Shown: piece by piece, positions 18,882 through 27,996 of the stretch
How the letters are laid out: each line of letters opens with the position of its first letter
How positions within the stretch are numbered: the stretch's first letter is position 1
Source of the DNA: Pseudoxanthomonas sp. z9
GTDB lineage: Bacteria > Pseudomonadota > Gammaproteobacteria > Xanthomonadales > Xanthomonadaceae
Direction of reading: 5' to 3'
DNA length: 64,000 nt
Assembly (NCBI RefSeq): GCF_006542425.1
Contig: NZ_VFID01000004.1
Span: forward strand, 62,001 to 126,000
Translations under genes and position numbers: made by a program
The notes under the pieces: generated by a model
What the model saw: only the letters and a program-made list of their open reading frames with translations
Database searches by the model: none
What the model was told of the DNA's origin: nothing

Positions 18882-19958
18882 ATGCCTGCCACCGCACCCA
18901 CCACGCTTCCGGATCCCGCCGCGCTCGCCGCCCGGGTGCGCGAGTTGGCGCGGGGGTTCGGTTTCCAGCGCTGCGGCATCGCCGGCGTCGAACTGGGGCC
19001 GGACGAGGACCATCTGCGCGACTGGCTGGCGCAGGGCCTGTACGGGTCGATGGACTGGATGGCGCGCCACGGCGACAAGCGCAGCCGGCCGCAGGAACTC
19101 CTGCCCGGCACCCTGCGGGTGATTTCGGTGGGACTGGATTACGGCCGTAACGACAGCGACGACGCCTGGCGGACGCTTGCCGACGGCGAACGCGCTTATG
19201 TGGCGCGCTACGCGCTGGGACGCGACTACCACAAGCTGATGCGCAACCGCCTGCAGCGGCTGGCCGAACGCCTGCAGCAGGAAGTCGGCGCGTTCGGCCA
19301 CCGGGTGTTCGTGGATTCGGCGCCGGTGCTGGAACGCGCGCTCGCACGCAACGCCGGGCTCGGCTGGATCGGCAAGCACACCTGCCTCATCGACAAGGAC
19401 GGCGGCTCCTGGTTCTTTCTCGGCGAAATCTACGTCGACCTGCCGCTGCCCATCGACGCGCCCGCCAGCGCGCACTGCGGCACCTGCACGCGCTGCATCG
19501 AGGTCTGCCCGACCCAGGCGATCACCGCGCCCTATCGGCTGGATGCGCGTCGCTGCATCTCCTACCTGACCATCGAGCACGACGGCGCGATTCCCGAGGA
19601 TCTGCGCGTGCCGATGGGCAACCGAATCTTCGGTTGCGACGACTGCCAGCTGGTCTGTCCCTGGAACAAGTTCGCCAAGCGCCATGACGAACCGGATTTC
19701 CGCGCCCGCAACGATCTGGATACCGCGACGCTGCCGCAGCTGTTCGCCTGGGACGAAGCCGAATTCCTGCGGCGCACGGAAGGTTCGGCGATCCGCCGCA
19801 GCGGCCATGAGCGCTGGCTGCGCAACATCGCCGTCGCGCTGGGCAACGCGCCGGCCACGCCGGACGTGCTGGCGGCATTGGCCTCGCGCCGCGAGGATCC
19901 CTCGCCGCTGGTGCGCGAGCACGTGGCGTGGGCGCTGCGGCGGCATGGGGTGCAATGA
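18882..19958 (+). CDS. queG: Epoxyqueuosine reductase QueG
   Basis: A 358-residue cobalamin-dependent Fe-S enzyme catalysing the last step of queuosine synthesis in tRNA. Conserved blocks include MDWMARHGDKRSRP, the ALGRDYHKLMRNRL segment, GWIGKHTCLI, and two [4Fe-4S] motifs: CGTCTRCIEVCPTQAI and, later, CDDCQLVCPWNKFA. The C terminus holds a HEAT-like repeat (RNIAVALGNA ... VREHVAWALRRHG) used for tRNA binding. Length is typical. It diverges from nnr and converges on pgi across a long inverted repeat. Confidence 0.97.
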   Translation: MPATAPTTLPDPAALAARVRELARGFGFQRCGIAGVELGPDEDHLRDWLAQGLYGSMDWMARHGDKRSRPQELLPGTLRVISVGLDYGRNDSDDAWRTLADGERAYVARYALGRDYHKLMRNRLQRLAERLQQEVGAFGHRVFVDSAPVLERALARNAGLGWIGKHTCLIDKDGGSWFFLGEIYVDLPLPIDAPASAHCGTCTRCIEVCPTQAITAPYRLDARRCISYLTIEHDGAIPEDLRVPMGNRIFGCDDCQLVCPWNKFAKRHDEPDFRARNDLDTATLPQLFAWDEAEFLRRTEGSAIRRSGHERWLRNIAVALGNAPATPDVLAALASRREDPSPLVREHVAWALRRHGVQ

Positions 19959-19970
19959 GCCGGCGTGCCC

Positions 19971-20033
19971 TGTGGGAGCGACGTCAGTCGCGAATCGGAC
20001 ATCCAGAATTTCGCGACTGACGTCGCTCCCACA
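19971..20033. repeat. Perfect 24-bp inverted repeat (REP/BIME-like) between queG and pgi
   Basis: Arms at 19971-19994 and 20010-20033 are exact reverse complements (24 of 24), beginning TGTGGGAGCGACGTCAGTCG, with a 15-base spacer. It lies in the 99-base gap between the convergent stops of queG and pgi. Extragenic palindromes starting GTGGGAGCGAC are frequent in Pseudomonas and Xanthomonadales genomes and are often dispersed by RAYT transposases. It has no T-tract but is strong enough to end or protect both transcripts. No second copy was seen in this window. Confidence 0.85.
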
Positions 20034-20057
20034 AGACAGAAGGTCGCCGCGGAGAAA

Positions 20058-21575
20058 TCAACCGCGCTTGCGCAACTCGTCCAGCAGCACCCGGGTGACC
20101 GGGTCGTTGGCCTGCGCTTCGCCCTTCAGTGCGGGCAGCAGGCCGTTGGCCAGTTGCTTGCCCAGTTCGACGCCGAACTGATCGAAGGCGTTGATGCCCC
20201 ACAGGACCGACTGCGCATACACGCTGTGCTCGTACATGGCGATCAGGCCACCCAGCGTCTGCGGGGTCAAGGCATCGAGCAGGATCAGCGTGCTCGGACG
20301 GCTGCCCGGATAGGCGCGGTGCGGATCCTCGCTGCCCTGCCCGTTCGCCAGCGCCTCGGTCTGCGCCAGCAGGTTGGACATCAGCGCCAGGTGGTTCTCG
20401 GCATAGGGATCGTCGTTGCGGACGGTGCCGACGAAATCCAGCGGCACGATGCCGGTGCCCTGGTGCAACGCCTGGAAGAAGCTGTGCTGCACGTCGGTGC
20501 CGGCACCGCCCCACCACACCGGCACGGTTTCCACGCCGACCGGGCTGCCGTCGAGTTTCACCGACTTGCCCAGGCTCTCCATCACCAGTTGCTGCAGGTA
20601 GGCTGGCAGCAGCGCCAGGCGCTGGTCGTAGGTCATCACGCCGTGCGCGGCGTGGCCGAGCGCATTGCGGTTCCAGATCGCGGTCAGCGCGTGGCGTACC
20701 GCGATGTTGTCGGCGGGCGCGGTGTTCAGTACATGCGCGTCGAAATCCGATGCGCCGGCCAGCAGCGCCTCGAAGCGCTCGAAGCCGATGGCCAGCGCGA
20801 TCGGCAAGCCCACCGCCGACCACAGCGAGTAGCGGCCACCGACCCAGTCCCACATCGGCAGCACCCGTGCCGCGTCGATCGCGAACGCGGCGGCGGCACG
20901 CTCCGGATTGGCGCTGACCGCGTACAGGCGTTCGCTGCTGCCCAGCCAGTCGCGCAGGATGCCGCCGTTGAGCAGGGTCTCCTGGGTGCCGAAGGTCTTG
21001 GAAATCAGGATCGCCGCGGTCCTGCGCGGATCCAGCGGCGCCAGCACGCGCTGGGCGGCCGCACCGTCGACATTGGAAAGGAAATGTACCCGGAAACGGC
21101 CCGGCAACGGGCCGCGCAGCGCATCGGCGACCAGGCGCGGGCCCAGATCGGAACCACCGATGCCCACGCTGACGATGTCGGTGACATCGCTGGCTTCCAG
21201 ATCCGCGATCAGCGCGGCCATGCGCTCGCGCACCGCGCTGGCGGTGGCGAAGGCTTCGCGCGCGACGGCGGCACCGGAGTGATTGCCGCGCAGCGCGGTA
21301 TGCAATGCGGCGCGGCCTTCGGTGACGTTGACCTTCTCGCCGTCGAACAGGCGCCGGAACGCGCCTTGCAGATCCCGCGATTCGCCGAGTGCGACCAGCG
21401 CCGACAGCGCCTCGCGGTCATAGCCCTGGCGGGCGAAGTTGAAGTACAGCGGACCATGACGCAGCGCGAAGTCGTTGGCACGCGCCGGATCCTGCGCCAG
21501 CAGCGCCGGCAGGGATTGCCCGCGCAGACGCGCGGCGTGGGACTGCAATGCGTCGAAACCCGGTGTCTGGCTCAT
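20058..21575 (-). CDS. pgi: Glucose-6-phosphate isomerase
   Basis: A 505-residue enzyme interconverting glucose-6-phosphate and fructose-6-phosphate. SIS-fold landmarks are clear: [41 protein letters not shown] and, near the C terminus, [12 protein letters not shown], the second family signature. It is about 45 residues shorter than the E. coli enzyme, mainly in the termini. The ATG overlaps the panD stop codon (ATGA), so it is the last gene of a pan operon. Fructose-6-phosphate also feeds the sugar nucleotides used by the polysaccharide locus further right. Confidence 0.97.
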   Translation of the reverse strand: MSQTPGFDALQSHAARLRGQSLPALLAQDPARANDFALRHGPLYFNFARQGYDREALSALVALGESRDLQGAFRRLFDGEKVNVTEGRAALHTALRGNHSGAAVAREAFATASAVRERMAALIADLEASDVTDIVSVGIGGSDLGPRLVADALRGPLPGRFRVHFLSNVDGAAAQRVLAPLDPRRTAAILISKTFGTQETLLNGGILRDWLGSSERLYAVSANPERAAAAFAIDAARVLPMWDWVGGRYSLWSAVGLPIALAIGFERFEALLAGASDFDAHVLNTAPADNIAVRHALTAIWNRNALGHAAHGVMTYDQRLALLPAYLQQLVMESLGKSVKLDGSPVGVETVPVWWGGAGTDVQHSFFQALHQGTGIVPLDFVGTVRNDDPYAENHLALMSNLLAQTEALANGQGSEDPHRAYPGSRPSTLILLDALTPQTLGGLIAMYEHSVYAQSVLWGINAFDQFGVELGKQLANGLLPALKGEAQANDPVTRVLLDELRKRG

Positions 21576-21952
21576 GCGGCCTGCTTGGGAATGCTGTGGT
21601 TGGTGTGGGTGATCCTGTTGCTGCCGTCCACATAGATCAGCTTGGGCTGGAAGCGTTCGGCTTCCTCTTCGCTCATGCCGGCGAACGCGGCGATGATGAT
21701 CAGGTCGCCGATCTGCACGTGCCGCGCGGCGCCGCCGTTGAGCGAGATGATCCCGCTGCCTTCGTCGGCGCGGATGGCATAGGTGGAGAAACGCGCACCG
21801 TTGGTGACATCCCAGATGTGCACCTGCTCGAACTCGCGGATGCCGCTGGCGTCCAGCAACAGGCCGTCGATGGCGATCGAGCCTTCATAGTTCAGTTCGG
21901 CGTGGGTAACGGTGGCGCGGTGGATCTTGGTCTTGAGCAGGCTGAGTTGCAT
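21572..21952 (-). CDS. panD: Aspartate 1-decarboxylase (proenzyme)
   Basis: A 126-residue pyruvoyl enzyme, the same length as E. coli PanD, producing beta-alanine for pantothenate. The self-cleavage site Gly24-Ser25 is in place (NYEGSIAID), the serine becoming the pyruvoyl group. Start ATG 21950-21952 is set by this register; an in-frame ATG six codons upstream would shift it. Its stop overlaps the pgi start. panC lies about 110 bases upstream and panB further upstream, making a complete beta-alanine/pantoate branch. Confidence 0.97.
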   Translation of the reverse strand: MQLSLLKTKIHRATVTHAELNYEGSIAIDGLLLDASGIREFEQVHIWDVTNGARFSTYAIRADEGSGIISLNGGAARHVQIGDLIIIAAFAGMSEEEAERFQPKLIYVDGSNRITHTNHSIPKQAA

Positions 21953-22065
21953 GGCGGGGGAACGGACCACGGAGGAAGCGGAAGTTTAGCAGCGGCCGCG
22001 GGCGGCGGACGTGCATGCGGCGGGAGGCGCCGCGCGGGAGGCAAAGCGGGCGGCGGGCGCCGCGT

Positions 22066-22908
22066 TCACCATTCCAGGTTGTCGATCAGCCGGGTCCGGC
22101 CCAGGCGCGCGGCGATCAGCGCGACCCGGGGACCGGGTTCGCCGTCGACCGGCTCGCTCAGGTCGGGCCGGCGCACCGTGGTGTAGTCCACCGCGAAACC
22201 GGTGTCCACCAGTTGGCGGGCGGCGGCGGCCTCGACCTCCGTGCGCGGGCGGCCGGCGACGACGCCATCGCGCATCTCGGTCAGTACCCGGCGGATCTCT
22301 GCGGCGCGCGGGCGCTCGTCGGCCGACAGGTACTGGTTGCGCGAACTCATCGCCAGCCCGTCGCTCTCGCGCACGATGCTGCCGGCCAGCAGTTCGATCG
22401 GAAACGCAAGGTCCGCCACCATCTGCCGGATCACCGCCAGTTGCTGGTAGTCCTTCTTGCCGAATGCGGCCAGGTCCGGCTGCACCTGGTTGAACAGGCG
22501 GGTCACCACCGTGCATACGCCATCGAAATGGCCGGGGCGATGCGCGCCTTCCAGCAGGCTGCTGACACCGGGCACGTGCACCTTGGCCGCCAGTTCCACG
22601 CCGAACGGATACATCGATTCCACCGTGGGCAGCCACAGGACATCGCAGCCCGCGCCTTCCAGACCGCTCATGTCCGCTTCCGGCGTGCGCGGGTAGCGAG
22701 TGAAGTCCTCGTTGGGACCGAACTGGGTCGGATTGACGAACACGCTGGACACCACCCGGTCGGCGTACTGCCGCGCCAGCATGACCAGCGAGTAATGACC
22801 GGCATGCAAGTTGCCCATCGTCGGCACCAGCGCGACTTTCAGGCCCTCGCGTTTCCATTGCCTGACGCGGGCGCGCAGATCGTGCAGTTCGGTGATGGTT
22901 TCTAGCAT
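22066..22908 (-). CDS. panC: Pantothenate synthetase
   Basis: A 280-residue ligase joining pantoate and beta-alanine with ATP. The nucleotidyltransferase HIGH-type motif is VPTMGNLHAGHYSLV (residues about 27-41), followed by SVFVNPTQFGPNEDF and the KMSKS-like MSSRNQYLS around residue 180. Length matches the family. It is 45 bases downstream of panB and 113 bases upstream of panD. Confidence 0.97.
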   Translation of the reverse strand: MLETITELHDLRARVRQWKREGLKVALVPTMGNLHAGHYSLVMLARQYADRVVSSVFVNPTQFGPNEDFTRYPRTPEADMSGLEGAGCDVLWLPTVESMYPFGVELAAKVHVPGVSSLLEGAHRPGHFDGVCTVVTRLFNQVQPDLAAFGKKDYQQLAVIRQMVADLAFPIELLAGSIVRESDGLAMSSRNQYLSADERPRAAEIRRVLTEMRDGVVAGRPRTEVEAAAARQLVDTGFAVDYTTVRRPDLSEPVDGEPGPRVALIAARLGRTRLIDNLEW

Positions 22909-22953
22909 GAAGGTGTCCGCAGAAGTCCGCTGGATCGCCGCGCGGTGCGCGGC

Positions 22954-23766
22954 TCAGTAGGAGTGGCTGGCGTCGGGAAAACTGCCGTCGCGCACCGCAT
23001 CGGCATAGGCGCGCACGGCACCGGCGATCGAGCCGCCTTCGGCCAGGAAGTCCTTGACGAACTTGGGTCGGCGATGACCGGTATCCAGGCCGAGGAAATC
23101 ATGCAGCACCAGCACCTGGCCATCGCAGCCTGGGCCAGCGCCAATGCCGATGGTCGGGATGGCGATGTCCGCGGTGATGGACGCGGCCAGCGCCGACGGC
23201 ACGCATTCCAGCACCAGCAGCGCCGCGCCGGCTTCGGCCACCGCGCGCGCATCGGCACGCAGGCGGGCAGCAGCGGCTTCGTCGCGACCCTGCACCTTGT
23301 AGCCGCCGAACTTGAGCACCGACTGCGGGGTCAGCCCCAGGTGCGCGCAGACCGGAATATCGCGCTCGGTCAGGAAGCGGATCACGTCCAGCTTGTGGCC
23401 CGCGCCTTCCAGCTTGACCATCTCCGCGCCGGCCTGCAGCAGCGTGATCGATGCGTGCAGTGCGCGTTCGGGCGTGGCATCGGACTGGAACGGCAGATCG
23501 CTGATCAGCAGCGCGCGGTTCAGCCCGCGTGCGACCGCGGCGGTGTGATAGGCGATATCGGCGGTGGTCACCGGCAGGGTCGAGTCGTGCCCCTGCACCA
23601 CCATGCCCAGCGAATCGCCGACCAGGATCAGGTCCGCGCCGTTGGCGTCGAAGACCCGGGCGAAACCGGCGTCGTAGGCGGTCAGCATGACCAGCTTGCG
23701 TCCGTCCCGCTTGGCCTCGGCCAGGGCGGGAACGGTCCAGGGCTTGCTATCGGCGTGGGTGCTCAT
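22954..23766 (-). CDS. panB: 3-methyl-2-oxobutanoate hydroxymethyltransferase
   Basis: A 270-residue enzyme that makes ketopantoate, the first committed step to pantothenate. Visible family blocks are [41 protein letters not shown] with the magnesium-binding Asp, HLGLTPQSV, and [17 protein letters not shown]. It begins the panB-panC-panD-pgi group. No Shine-Dalgarno sequence precedes the ATG, but a GATAAT hexamer lies eight bases upstream, so the operon may start with a leaderless or nearly leaderless message. Confidence 0.97.
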   Translation of the reverse strand: MSTHADSKPWTVPALAEAKRDGRKLVMLTAYDAGFARVFDANGADLILVGDSLGMVVQGHDSTLPVTTADIAYHTAAVARGLNRALLISDLPFQSDATPERALHASITLLQAGAEMVKLEGAGHKLDVIRFLTERDIPVCAHLGLTPQSVLKFGGYKVQGRDEAAAARLRADARAVAEAGAALLVLECVPSALAASITADIAIPTIGIGAGPGCDGQVLVLHDFLGLDTGHRRPKFVKDFLAEGGSIAGAVRAYADAVRDGSFPDASHSY

Positions 23767-23774
23767 GGGGATGC

Positions 23775-23780
23775 ATTATC
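23775..23780 (-). promoter_or_regulatory. -10-like GATAAT just before panB
   Basis: On the minus strand GATAAT ends eight bases before the panB ATG, in the 17-base gap after folK. A start site at the usual distance would fall within two bases of the initiation codon. No clear -35. Confidence 0.4.
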
Positions 23781-23783
23781 CGC

Positions 23784-24275
23784 TCATAACGGCTGGATAT
23801 TCGAGCTTTCCAGGCCGGACACTGCATCCCGTGCGTAACCGACGCCCGGAATCAGGATGTCCGGCGCCAGTTCCAGCAACGGCACCAGCGCGAAGGCGCG
23901 CTCGTGCAGGCGCGGATGCGGCAGTTGCAGGCCGGGCACGTCCAGCATTCGATCCCCGAACAGCAGCAGGTCCAGATCCAGGCGCCGCGGTCCCCAGCGC
24001 TGTTCGCGGGCGCGATCCCTGCCGAACTCGCGTTCGACGGCCAGCAGGTGTTCCAGCAGCGCCAGCGGCTCAAGCGAAGTGCGCAGCATCGCCACCGCAT
24101 TGATGAAATCCGGCTGCGCTTCCAGGCCCCAGGCCGGCGTGCGGTAGAGCCGCGACACCGCCACGCATTCGGTTTCCGGCAGCCGCGCCAGGCGCGCGGC
24201 GGCGGCCAGCAGGCTGGCCCGGGCGTCGCCCAGGTTCGCACCCAGGCCGACAAACGCCTCGCTCGGTGGGATCAT
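23784..24275 (-). CDS. folK: 2-amino-4-hydroxy-6-hydroxymethyldihydropteridine pyrophosphokinase
   Basis: A 163-residue HPPK of folate synthesis. It opens with AFVGLGANLGD, and carries the FINAVAML strand, the signature RWGPRRLDLDLLLFG and the PHPRLHERAFAL block with the magnesium and ATP-contacting residues. ATG 24273-24275, 10 bases after the pcnB stop, is preferred to the longer frame that runs inside pcnB. Order pcnB-folK-panB matches E. coli. Confidence 0.96.
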   Translation of the reverse strand: MIPPSEAFVGLGANLGDARASLLAAAARLARLPETECVAVSRLYRTPAWGLEAQPDFINAVAMLRTSLEPLALLEHLLAVEREFGRDRAREQRWGPRRLDLDLLLFGDRMLDVPGLQLPHPRLHERAFALVPLLELAPDILIPGVGYARDAVSGLESSNIQPL

Positions 24276-24285
24276 CTCGACCGGT

Positions 24286-25608
24286 TCATTCCGGCGAGGC
24301 GGTGCTGCTGCGACGACGGCGGCGACGGCGGCGGCGACCCTGCGGACCACCCTCCTCGTCCGGGCTGCCGGCGGCGGACACCAGCGCGCTGGCGAGCGCC
24401 TCGGGCGACTGCGCCTGCGCTTCGCGCCAGAACGCCACGTCCTCGGCGTGTTCGCTGGACGCGGACAGGCGCAGCACCAGGAAATCGAACGCGGCGCGGA
24501 AGCGCGGATGGCTCAGCAGGCGCATGACCCGCTTGCGCTGGCGGTTGCCGAAGCGGGTCTGCAGCAGCCAGATCTCCTGCATCGGCAACGAGAACCTGCG
24601 CGGCAGCGCGACCGTGTTGAGCTGGTGCAGGGTGACCCGATCGGCGGCGCGGCGCTGCGCCTCCTCCGCGTGCACGCCCTGCGCCTGCAACGCCATCAGG
24701 GCGCGGCAGTAGGCCGGCCACAGCAGCAGCGCGAACAGGAACGCCGGCGACACCGGCTCGTCGTTGGCCACCCGCCGGTCGGTGCCGGCCAGCCCCTCGA
24801 TCAGCATGCGCCGCAGCGCGCCGCTGCGGTTGGACGCCAGCGCCGCCGCGGTTTCAGGCAACAACACGCCAAGCAGGCCAAACCGCTCCAGGCCTTCGAA
24901 ACTGGCCACCGCGTGGCCGGACAGGAACAGCTTGAGGATTTCCTCGAACAGCCGCGCCGGCGCGGCGTCCGACAACAGCGGCGCCAGTCGCGCGATCGGT
25001 TCGGCGGTGGCCGCCTCGATCGAGAAATCCAGCTTGGCCGCCAGCCGCACCGCGCGCAGCATGCGCACCGGATCCTCGCGATAGCGCTGTTCGGGATCAC
25101 CGATCAGCCGCAGCGTGCGCGCCTGCACGTCCTCAAACCCGCCCACGTAATCGCGCACCGAGAAATCCTCGATGGCGTAGTACAGCGCGTTGGCGGTGAA
25201 GTCGCGGCGCACCGCGTCGTCCTCGACCGTGCCGTAGACGTTGTCGCGCACCAGCCGGCCGTTTTCCATTTCGCGATCGCCGCTGCCGTCGTCGCTGTTG
25301 GCGCGGAAGGTGGCGACCTCGATGATCTCGCTGCCGAACACCACATGCGCCAGCCGGAACCGGCGGCCGATCAGGCGGCAATTGCGGAACAGTTGCTTGA
25401 CCTGCTCCGGGGTGGCGTTGGTGGCGACGTCGAAATCCTTGGGATGGCCGCCGACCAGCAGGTCGCGCACGGCGCCGCCGACCAGGTAGCCGGCGAAGCC
25501 GGCATCGCGCAGCCGGTACAGCACGCGCAGGGCATTGGGACTGATGTCCTTGCGCGAGATCGGGTGCTGGTCGCGGGGAATGATGCGCAGGGCGGTGTTC
25601 GGGGTAAT
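24286..25608 (-). CDS. pcnB: Poly(A) polymerase I, with probable ATT start
   Basis: A 440-residue nucleotidyltransferase that adds 3' poly(A) tails promoting RNA decay. The catalytic core has LVGGAVRDLLVGG and the DFDVAT dyad, then the NCRLIGRRFRLAHV block typical of bacterial poly(A) polymerases rather than CCA enzymes, and ends in an Arg-rich tail (a run of nine Arg). The conserved segment IIPRDQHPISRKDIS lies upstream of the first GTG (25524), and no in-frame ATG, GTG or TTG precedes it. An ATT at 25606-25608 with GACGGA upstream gives a plausible start. E. coli pcnB is a known case of AUU initiation. Confidence 0.93.
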   Translation of the reverse strand: MTPNTALRIIPRDQHPISRKDISPNALRVLYRLRDAGFAGYLVGGAVRDLLVGGHPKDFDVATNATPEQVKQLFRNCRLIGRRFRLAHVVFGSEIIEVATFRANSDDGSGDREMENGRLVRDNVYGTVEDDAVRRDFTANALYYAIEDFSVRDYVGGFEDVQARTLRLIGDPEQRYREDPVRMLRAVRLAAKLDFSIEAATAEPIARLAPLLSDAAPARLFEEILKLFLSGHAVASFEGLERFGLLGVLLPETAAALASNRSGALRRMLIEGLAGTDRRVANDEPVSPAFLFALLLWPAYCRALMALQAQGVHAEEAQRRAADRVTLHQLNTVALPRRFSLPMQEIWLLQTRFGNRQRKRVMRLLSHPRFRAAFDFLVLRLSASSEHAEDVAFWREAQAQSPEALASALVSAAGSPDEEGGPQGRRRRRRRRRSSTASPE

Positions 25609-25623
25609 GGTGGCGGTTCCGTC
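25606..25623 (-). promoter_or_regulatory. Ribosome-binding site and ATT initiation codon of pcnB
   Basis: Minus-strand order: GACGGA (25623-25618), nine-base spacer, ATT (25608-25606), then ACCCCGAACACC leading directly into the conserved N terminus. AUU is a weak start controlled by IF3; known chromosomal cases in E. coli are infC and pcnB. Confidence 0.65.
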
Positions 25624-25651
25624 AGGTGGTCTCGTGCCCCGGGACGGGCGA

Positions 25652-25681
25652 TTGCCGAAGGCCGGGGTAGCCGCATATACT
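25652..25681 (+). promoter_or_regulatory. Promoter of the tRNA-Glu gene
   Basis: -35 TTGCCG (25652-25657), 18-base spacer, -10 TATACT (25676-25681), 27 bases before the tRNA 5' end, with a GC-rich stretch between that may act as a stringent discriminator. Confidence 0.65.
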
Positions 25682-25708
25682 AATGCGCTTCGCCGGCATC
25701 ACCCAAAC

Positions 25709-25783
25709 GCTCCCTTCGTCTAGTGGTTAGGACGTGGCCCTCTCAAGGCTAAAACAGGGGTTCGAGTCCCCTAGGGAGCGCCA
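25709..25783 (+). tRNA. tRNA-Glu (anticodon CUC)
   Basis: A 75-base cloverleaf with encoded CCA. The acceptor stem is GCTCCCT paired with AGGGAGC (7 of 7), discriminator G. The T arm is AGGGG-TTCGAGT-CCCCT. The anticodon stem TGGCC/GGCTA includes one G-T wobble and encloses the loop CTCTCAA, so the anticodon is CTC, reading GAG. The body matches tRNA-Glu (GTCTAGTGGTTAGGAC D arm). It is a single gene between pcnB and the M3 peptidase gene. Confidence 0.95.
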
Positions 25784-25870
25784 TTCCGGCTTGAAGTCAC
25801 CTCGCGGGCCCGCTCCCGCGGTACCGGCGGCGACTTTTCGGTCCGCACGTCCGCCGGCCCTTCCCCTCGC

Positions 25871-27904
25871 CTAGCCCATGCCGCTGTGCCGCAGCAGCGC
25901 GTCGATGCGTGGCTCGCGCCCGCGGAACGCGCGGAAGTTCTCGGCCGCCCCGCGGCTGCCGCCCCGCGCCAGCACTTCCAGGCGGAAACGCGTGCCGGTG
26001 TCGGCCAGTTGCCCCGGGGTTTCCTCGAACGCGGCGTAGGCGTCGGCGCTCAGCACCTCGGCCCATTTGTAGCTGTAGTAACCGGCGGCATAGCCACCGG
26101 CGAAGATGTGGCTGAACTGGTGCGGGAAGCGGTTCCAGCTCGGCGGCCGGTTCACCGCGATCTCGTCGCGCACGCGCTCCAGCAGCGCCAGCACGCTGTC
26201 GCCGGCCGGATCCATGCCGCCGGCATGCAGCAGCATGTCGAACAGGCCGAACTCCAGCTGGCGCACGGTCGCCATGCCGCTCTGGAAGTTCTTCGCCGCC
26301 AGCATCCGGTCGAACAGATCGCGCGGCAGCGGTGCGCCGGTATCCACGTGCGCGGTCATCGTCCGCACGCGCTCCCATTCCCAGCAGAAGTTCTCCATGA
26401 ACTGGCTGGGCAGTTCCACCGCGTCCCATTCCACGCCGTTGATGCCGGCCACCGCCAGCTCGCCTATTGCCGTCAGCAATTGATGCAGTCCATGGCCCAT
26501 TTCATGGAACAAGGTGGTGACCTCGTTATGACTGAAGGTGGCCGGCTTGCCCTCGGCGCCCCGGCCGAAGTTGCAGACCAGATACACCAGCGGCGTCTGC
26601 GCGCGCTGCCCCGCGCCGCGCTCGCGGCGGTTGCGGCCATCGTCCATCCAGGCCCCGCCGCGCTTGCCTTCGCGGGCGTAGAGATCGAGATAGAACTGGC
26701 CGACCAGTTGGCCATCGCCGCCGACCAGCCGGTAGAAGCGCACGTCCGGATGCCAGGTCGGCGCCTGGTCCGGTTCGACCCGCAGGCCGTACAGCGCATG
26801 GATGAGATCGAACAGGCCGGCCAGCACCTTCGGCTCGGTGAAGTATTGCTTCACTTCCTGCCCGGAATAGCTGTAGCGCGCCTGCTTGAGCTTCTCGCTG
26901 GCCCAGGCCAGATCCCAGGCCTGCAGATCATCCAGCCCGAGCTCGTCCTTCGCGAACACCTCCAGTTCCGCGCGATCACGCCGCGCGTGCGGCAGCGCGC
27001 GTGCGCCGAGATCGCGCAGGAACGCCAGCACCGCCTGCGGACTGTCGGCCATCTTGGTGGCGACCGAATAGTCCGCGTAGCTGGCGAACCCGAGCAACGC
27101 CGCCAGTTCGGTGCGCAGCGCCAGGATGCGATCAATCAGCGCGCTGTTGTCGAGCCCGGCGTCGTCGCCCAGTTCGGAGGCGCGCACGGCGCTGGCGCGG
27201 TAGAGCTGTTCGCGCAGGCCACGATCCTCGGCATAGGTCTGCACCGGCAGGTAGCACGGCATCTGCAGGGTCAACTTCCAGCCGGCGCGCCCGTCCTTTT
27301 CCGCCTGCGCACGGGCGGCCGCCAGCACGTCGGCCGGCAGGCCCGCCAGCCGCGATTCGTCTTCGACGTAGAGCGCCCACGCATCGGTCGCGTCCAGCAC
27401 GTTGTTGGAGAACTTCGCCGCCAACGCCGACAGTTCCTCGCGAATGGCGGTGAAGCGGGCCTTGCCGGCTTCGTCCAGTTCGGCGCCGCCGAGGCGGAAA
27501 TCGCGCAGCGCGTTTTCCAGCACCTTGCGCCGCGCGGCGTCGTAATCCTTCGCTTCGGGCGACTGCGCCAGTGCCTTGTATTGCGCGTACAGCGCCAGGT
27601 TCTGCCCCAGCGCGCTGCCGAATCGGGTGACCTTGGGCAGGTTGGCGTTGTAGGCCTCGCGCAGTTCCGGGGTGTTGACCACGGCCTGCAGGTGGGTGAC
27701 CTGGCCCCAGGCCCGGTACAGGCGCTCGGTGGCGTCGTCCAGCGGCACGACGAAATTGTCCCACTCCACCGGCGCCACCGTTTCGGCCCGCTTCACCGCC
27801 GCGTCCGCCTCGGCCAGCAATTGATCGATGGCGGGCGTGATCTGATCGGGTTTGATCGCGTCGAAGCGCGGCAGGCCGGAAAAATCGAGCAGCGGAAGGG
27901 TCAC
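25871..27904 (-). CDS. prlC: M3 family oligopeptidase A
   Basis: A 677-residue zinc metallopeptidase of the thimet oligopeptidase family, cytoplasmic, trimming short peptides such as cleaved signal peptides. The HExxH site is FHEMGHGLHQL (around residue 465) with the downstream Glu in VELPSQFMENF, and later the FAGGYAAGYYSYKWAEVL block typical of OpdA/Dcp. The start is GTG 27902-27904 (VTLPLLDFSGLPRFD) with GGAG seven bases before it; a longer frame encroaches on the upstream gene and is not homologous-looking. Confidence 0.94.
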   Translation of the reverse strand: MTLPLLDFSGLPRFDAIKPDQITPAIDQLLAEADAAVKRAETVAPVEWDNFVVPLDDATERLYRAWGQVTHLQAVVNTPELREAYNANLPKVTRFGSALGQNLALYAQYKALAQSPEAKDYDAARRKVLENALRDFRLGGAELDEAGKARFTAIREELSALAAKFSNNVLDATDAWALYVEDESRLAGLPADVLAAARAQAEKDGRAGWKLTLQMPCYLPVQTYAEDRGLREQLYRASAVRASELGDDAGLDNSALIDRILALRTELAALLGFASYADYSVATKMADSPQAVLAFLRDLGARALPHARRDRAELEVFAKDELGLDDLQAWDLAWASEKLKQARYSYSGQEVKQYFTEPKVLAGLFDLIHALYGLRVEPDQAPTWHPDVRFYRLVGGDGQLVGQFYLDLYAREGKRGGAWMDDGRNRRERGAGQRAQTPLVYLVCNFGRGAEGKPATFSHNEVTTLFHEMGHGLHQLLTAIGELAVAGINGVEWDAVELPSQFMENFCWEWERVRTMTAHVDTGAPLPRDLFDRMLAAKNFQSGMATVRQLEFGLFDMLLHAGGMDPAGDSVLALLERVRDEIAVNRPPSWNRFPHQFSHIFAGGYAAGYYSYKWAEVLSADAYAAFEETPGQLADTGTRFRLEVLARGGSRGAAENFRAFRGREPRIDALLRHSGMG

Positions 27905-27996
27905 GTCGGGACTCCGGGAATCAGGCGTTGGAAGGCAGGTTCCCTTCCAGAGTGGAGGCGACCGGCGCGGATGCAAGCGGGCGCCGGTGAGCCGGG

